Below, one piece after another: positions 7,627 to 9,448 of a stretch of DNA of 9,448 nucleotides. Both the position numbers and the translations under genes were made by a program. How positions within the stretch are numbered: position 1 is the first letter of the stretch; every line of letters starts with the position of its first letter. This DNA comes from ZC4RG30 sp964396335. GTDB taxonomy: Bacteria; Pseudomonadota; Gammaproteobacteria; Steroidobacterales; Steroidobacteraceae. Where the stretch lies: NCBI GenBank assembly GCA_964396335.1, contig CAYNEX010000106.1, forward strand, positions 1-9,448, read 5' to 3'. Below the pieces are notes generated by a model, which had not been told where the DNA came from, searched no databases, and worked only from the letters and a program-made list of their open reading frames with translations.

Positions 7627-8480
7627 GCGGCCTCCTGCACGCGGGCCACGAAGAGGTCGGCGACGCTGGGTGTCCCCACCTCGCCGAACTGCGCCAGCTG
7701 CTCGCGCGGCACACCCTCGAAGAACAGCGCCGTGCGTCCGAACAGCGTGCGTTCGCTGAACGGCCGCAGCGCGCGGGCCGCCTCGAGCCGGTCGTTCGAC
7801 ACCACCACCTGCGCGAAGCGCGCGGGCAGGTCCTCGGTCGGCGCGTCGAGCACGATGCGACCGTTCTCGATGAAGATCACATCCGTCAGCAGGTGCTCGA
7901 TCTCCTCCACCTGGTGGGTGGTGACCAGGATGGTGCGCTCCTCGTCCATGTAGTCGTTCACCAGCGTGTCGTAGAAGCGGCGGCGCATCAGCAGGTCGAG
8001 GCCCAGTGTCGGTTCGTCCAGCACCAGCAGGCGCGCGCGGATCGCCATCACCAGCGACAGGTGCAGCTGCGTGACCATACCCTTGGAGAGTTCCTTGACC
8101 TTGTGCTTGAGCTTCACGTCTGTGGAAGCCAGGAAGGCCTCGGCCCGCTCGCGATTGAAGGCCGGGTGCACGCCTTCGACGTAGGCCAGCGCATCCTTCA
8201 CGCGCAGCCACTTCGGCAGCACCGCCACGTCGGCAATGAAGGACACCTCGCGCATCAGTTCATTGCGCTGGCGGGAGGGGTCACGGCCGAGCACGCTGAG
8301 CTCCCCTTCATAGGGAGTGAGCCCCAGCACCGACTTGATCACGGTGGTCTTGCCGGCACCGTTGCGGCCGATCAGGCCGACGATGCGGCCCGGCGCGACG
8401 GTGAAATCCACGCCGGCCACGGCAGTCTTGCCGCGCCCGTAGCGTTTGGTGAGGCCGCGGGCCTCGATGATTGCGGTCAT
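7623..8480 (-). CDS. ABC exporter ATP-binding protein (YtrB-like)
   Basis: A 285-residue ABC ATPase that should energise the adjacent ABC-2 permease. Motifs: Walker A GRNGAGKT (38-45), signature LSKGM (131-135, a common variant in this exporter group), Walker B LLVLDE (151-156) followed by PTLGLD, and switch His189 in TTHQ. Where the Q-loop glutamine is usually found the sequence reads FIADVAVLP (81-89), with no Gln; related exporter ATPases also vary here. A C-terminal extension of about 70 residues follows the nucleotide-binding fold. ATG 8480 overlaps the regulator's stop as ATGA (8477-8480), and the 3' end overlaps the permease start in the same way. The order regulator-ATPase-permease is the classic YtrA-type arrangement. 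Confidence 0.94.
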   Translation of the reverse strand: MTAIIEARGLTKRYGRGKTAVAGVDFTVAPGRIVGLIGRNGAGKTTVIKSVLGLTPYEGELSVLGRDPSRQRNELMREVSFIADVAVLPKWLRVKDALAYVEGVHPAFNRERAEAFLASTDVKLKHKVKELSKGMVTQLHLSLVMAIRARLLVLDEPTLGLDLLMRRRFYDTLVNDYMDEERTILVTTHQVEEIEHLLTDVIFIENGRIVLDAPTEDLPARFAQVVVSNDRLEAARALRPFSERTLFGRTALFFEGVPREQLAQFGEVGTPSVADLFVARVQEAA

Positions 8481-8884
8481 TCCGGTTGCTCCGATCTTGT
8501 GGGCAGGGGCGGCACGGGTTCACTGGCAGCGGTGGCGAGCAGCGTGGCGGCATCGAGTCCGAGGCGCTGGATGGTGGCCAGCACCCGCGGCCATTCGGTT
8601 TCGAGGAAGCGGCTGCGTTCGTCCTTCATCAGCGCGGCGCGGGCGCCGGGCGCCACGAACATGCCGAGGCCGCGGCGTTTCTCCACCAGGCCTTCGTCCG
8701 CCAGCTGCTGGTAGGCCTTCAGCACCGTCAGCGGGTTCAGGCGGTATTCCGCGGCGACCTGCCGCACCGACGGCAGCGGCTCGCCTTCCTTCAGCACACC
8801 TTCCAGCACCATGGCCACCACGCGGTCCTTCAGCTGCCGGTAGATCGGCTGTGACTCATCCCATTTGGCGTCTACCGGGCTCAA
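8477..8884 (-). CDS. GntR-family transcriptional regulator, YtrA/HpaR1 type, TTG start
   Basis: A 135-residue DNA-binding repressor candidate. The winged helix-turn-helix spans about 12-78 (QPIYRQLKDRV, then LPSVRQVAAEYRLNPLTV, then a wing ending KRRGLGMFV). The C-terminal part is only about 55 residues and helical. It is too short for the FCD or UTRA effector domains, which places the protein in the short YtrA subfamily that usually sits with ABC transporter genes; Xanthomonas HpaR1 is a recalled relative. The start is TTG: a strong AGGAGGG ribosome binding site (8896-8890) lies 5 bases upstream. The nearby ATG at 8889 is in another frame and stops after two codons, and the next in-frame Met lies within the first helices. 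The likely target is its own operon through the inverted repeat at 9269-9290. The effector is unknown. Confidence 0.93.
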   Translation of the reverse strand: MSPVDAKWDESQPIYRQLKDRVVAMVLEGVLKEGEPLPSVRQVAAEYRLNPLTVLKAYQQLADEGLVEKRRGLGMFVAPGARAALMKDERSRFLETEWPRVLATIQRLGLDAATLLATAASEPVPPLPTRSEQPE

Positions 8885-8889
8885 GGCAT

Positions 8890-8896
8890 CCCTCCT
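8890..8896 (-). promoter_or_regulatory. Strong ribosome binding site deciding the gntR TTG start
   Basis: The minus strand reads AGGAGGG, close to the full anti-16S complement, 5 bases before TTG 8884. An ATG abuts this site directly (8889) and is too close to use it. It opens only a two-codon frame whose TGA overlaps the TTG. The preceding small frame's TAG stop is embedded in the same site. Confidence 0.7.
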
Positions 8897-9056
8897 ATTG
8901 CAGAAACAGCGGCGTCAGGCCGAGCAGGCAGAGGCCGATCCCGAGCACAGGTCCGGAGACCCGGGTGACGCGGACGACCTTCTTTTGTATCCAGAATGAT
9001 ATCCCCTGCCCGGCCGACACCGGCCTTTGTATCGCTGTTGAACCAACGGCCATCAT
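8895..9056 (-). CDS. Probable small membrane protein (53 aa), hypothetical
   Basis: A short open frame not matching any family I recognise. It reads from ATG 9056 (or ATG 9053 / GTG 9059), three bases after the stop of the preceding small gene, to a TAG at 8897-8895. The C-terminal half has a basic stretch WIQKKVVRVTRVSG followed by a hydrophobic segment PVLGIGLCLLGLTPLFLQ, which resembles a small membrane anchor. Third codon positions in that half are almost all G or C, as in neighbouring real genes, whereas the competing frame is not. The N-terminal half uses rarer codons (ATA three times, TCA, ACA, AGG), so the true start may be further in; GTG 9020 is one option. The TAG overlaps the regulator's ribosome binding site (TAGGAGGG), which suggests coupled translation. 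A non-coding leader remains possible. Confidence 0.45.
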   Translation of the reverse strand: MMAVGSTAIQRPVSAGQGISFWIQKKVVRVTRVSGPVLGIGLCLLGLTPLFLQ

Positions 9057-9059
9057 CAC

Positions 9060-9218
9060 TCAGGCCTGCACCGTGGCGGCGGCGGCCTGCAAGGTGGCCA
9101 CCTGGGTGCCGGAGGCCGGATGGGCGCCGGCGGTGAACACGAGGGTGACGCTGGTGAAGATCAAGCTGGTGGCGACGCAGGCGAGGACCAGGCTCAGCGG
9201 ACGGGAGAAAGATTCCAT
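9060..9218 (-). CDS. Small single-pass membrane protein (52 aa), hypothetical
   Basis: First gene of the minus-strand unit; I do not recognise the family. The product begins MESFSRPLS and has one hydrophobic stretch (about 8-31), followed by a short tail rich in Ala, Thr and Gln that is probably outside the cytoplasm. ATG 9218 is chosen because an AGGAG ribosome binding site lies 8 bases upstream (9231-9227). An in-frame ATG at 9254 would add 12 hydrophilic residues and lies very close to the promoter/operator. Another ATG at 9223 is in a different frame and stops after nine codons. It sits about 50 bases downstream of the inverted-repeat operator and directly ahead of the second small frame and the GntR gene. 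A role as accessory or regulatory subunit of the exporter is only a guess. A cleaved signal peptide is the alternative to a membrane anchor. Confidence 0.65.
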   Translation of the reverse strand: MESFSRPLSLVLACVATSLIFTSVTLVFTAGAHPASGTQVATLQAAAATVQA

Positions 9219-9243
9219 GACATGGGCTCCTGTGGGTTCGGGC

Positions 9244-9260
9244 CGGTGATCCATTCACCG
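9244..9260 (-). other. Small inverted repeat in the operon leader
   Basis: Six-base arms CGGTGA and TCACCG flank a 5-base loop. On the transcript this would form a short hairpin between the operator and the first ribosome binding site. It could stabilise the 5' end or be chance; no run of U follows, so it is not a terminator. Confidence 0.3.
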
Positions 9261-9268
9261 CCCCTCTG

Positions 9269-9290
9269 GTGTTGTATCTGACTACAACAC
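9269..9290. promoter_or_regulatory. Perfect inverted repeat, candidate GntR/YtrA operator
   Basis: Arms GTGTTGTA (9269-9276) and TACAACAC (9283-9290) are exact reverse complements separated by a 6-base spacer. The site lies about 50 bases upstream of the first small gene, within the spacer and -10 region of the predicted promoter. YtrA-type regulators are known to bind dyad-symmetric sites upstream of their own operons, so autorepression is the natural inference. The two arms are far too long and well placed to be dismissed as chance in this GC-rich DNA. Confidence 0.75.
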
Positions 9291-9304
9291 TACTTCAGTG
9301 TCAA
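9276..9304 (-). promoter_or_regulatory. Candidate sigma-70 promoter for the minus-strand operon
   Basis: On the minus strand a perfect -35 hexamer TTGACA occupies 9304-9299. At 17-base spacing the -10 would be TCAGAT (9281-9276), a weak match (3 of 6); GATACA three bases further is an alternative at 20-base spacing. The inverted repeat covers the spacer and -10, so a bound repressor would block polymerase. The -35 is clear, the -10 is not. Confidence 0.5.
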
Positions 9305-9368
9305 CACCCCACCCCGAAGATTTTCCGTGCGGCCTGTGCTGCCCCGGCAGGAGAGCGCCCGCCGCGAG

Positions 9369-9374
9369 TAGAAT
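9369..9374 (+). promoter_or_regulatory. Candidate -10 element for the divergent mdh-like gene
   Basis: TAGAAT matches the -10 consensus at 5 of 6 positions and lies 30 bases before ATG 9405. At the expected -35 position (9346-9351) the sequence is GGCAGG, not a recognisable -35, so the call is tentative. The rest of the 186-base divergent gap (9219-9404) holds the operator, promoter and hairpin listed separately. Confidence 0.35.
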
Positions 9375-9404
9375 CCGGCCCCACCCAATCGCCGTGGAGA
9401 AGAA

Positions 9405-9448
9405 ATGAAGAAGCCCGTCACCGTGACGATCACCGGCGCCGCCGGCCA
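9405..9448 (+). CDS. mdh: Malate dehydrogenase N-terminus (3' partial)
   Basis: Only the first 14 codons and two bases are present: MKKPVTVTITGAAG, then a codon beginning CA (Gln or His). This is the start of a Rossmann NAD-binding fold. The last codon cannot be Phe, which argues against the TGAAGFIG of sugar epimerases and favours the GAAGQIG of malate dehydrogenase. That enzyme would interconvert malate and oxaloacetate with NAD in the cytoplasm. A GGAGA ribosome binding site (9396-9400) lies 4 bases upstream. The gene runs off the right edge and is transcribed away from the minus-strand operon. Identity rests on a very short stretch, so another NAD-binding enzyme is possible. Confidence 0.65.
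   Translation, partial: MKKPVTVTITGAAG

Noticed and set aside
6739..8211. 490-codon reading of the ABC-2 permease frame extending through the ATPase gene
   Set aside because: Upstream of Met at 7626 the translation is Arg/Gly/Ala-rich and overlaps the well-supported ATPase in another frame. The ATGA overlap gives a clear start at 7626.
8446..9249. 267-codon plus-strand open frame over gntR and the small genes
   Set aside because: Arg/Pro/Ala-rich shadow frame with no motif; the opposite strand carries the winged-helix regulator.

Overview
The window is compact, GC-rich bacterial DNA with very high GC at third codon positions. Outer-membrane lipid-transport genes, a sorting lipoprotein and an HpaR1/YtrA-type GntR regulator beside an ABC exporter point to a Gram-negative gammaproteobacterium. 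The Xanthomonadales (Xanthomonadaceae or Rhodanobacteraceae) are the most likely group. This placement is from recalled family resemblance, not from a search.

Left part, plus strand (1-3291): the 3' part of a PAS-GGDEF-EAL cyclic-di-GMP protein runs in from the left edge. It is followed closely by a membrane-anchored phospholipase D/cardiolipin-synthase-like protein. The PLD gene ends 10 bases from the convergent end of the next block.

Centre and right, minus strand (9218 down to 3302): nine tightly packed genes read leftward. In order they are a 52-residue small membrane protein, a probable 53-residue second small protein, a GntR/YtrA-type repressor with a TTG start, an ABC ATPase and an ABC-2 permease. 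An MCE/Mla-type lipid transporter follows: STAS-MlaE permease, MlaF ATPase, MlaD-like MCE protein and PqiC-like lipoprotein. Neighbouring genes overlap by 1-11 bases or lie at most 10 bases apart, so one transcript is plausible. Upstream is a perfect 8-bp inverted repeat (GTGTTGTA-N6-TACAACAC) next to a consensus -35 TTGACA, a strong candidate for an autoregulatory operator.

Right edge, plus strand: the first codons of a divergent gene, most likely malate dehydrogenase (mdh), begin at 9405.

Working model (inference): an envelope-stress or lipid-responsive GntR repressor controls an ABC-2 exporter and, by read-through, an inter-membrane lipid transport machine. The least described parts are the two small proteins at the head of the operon and the joining of the exporter and MCE modules in one unit.
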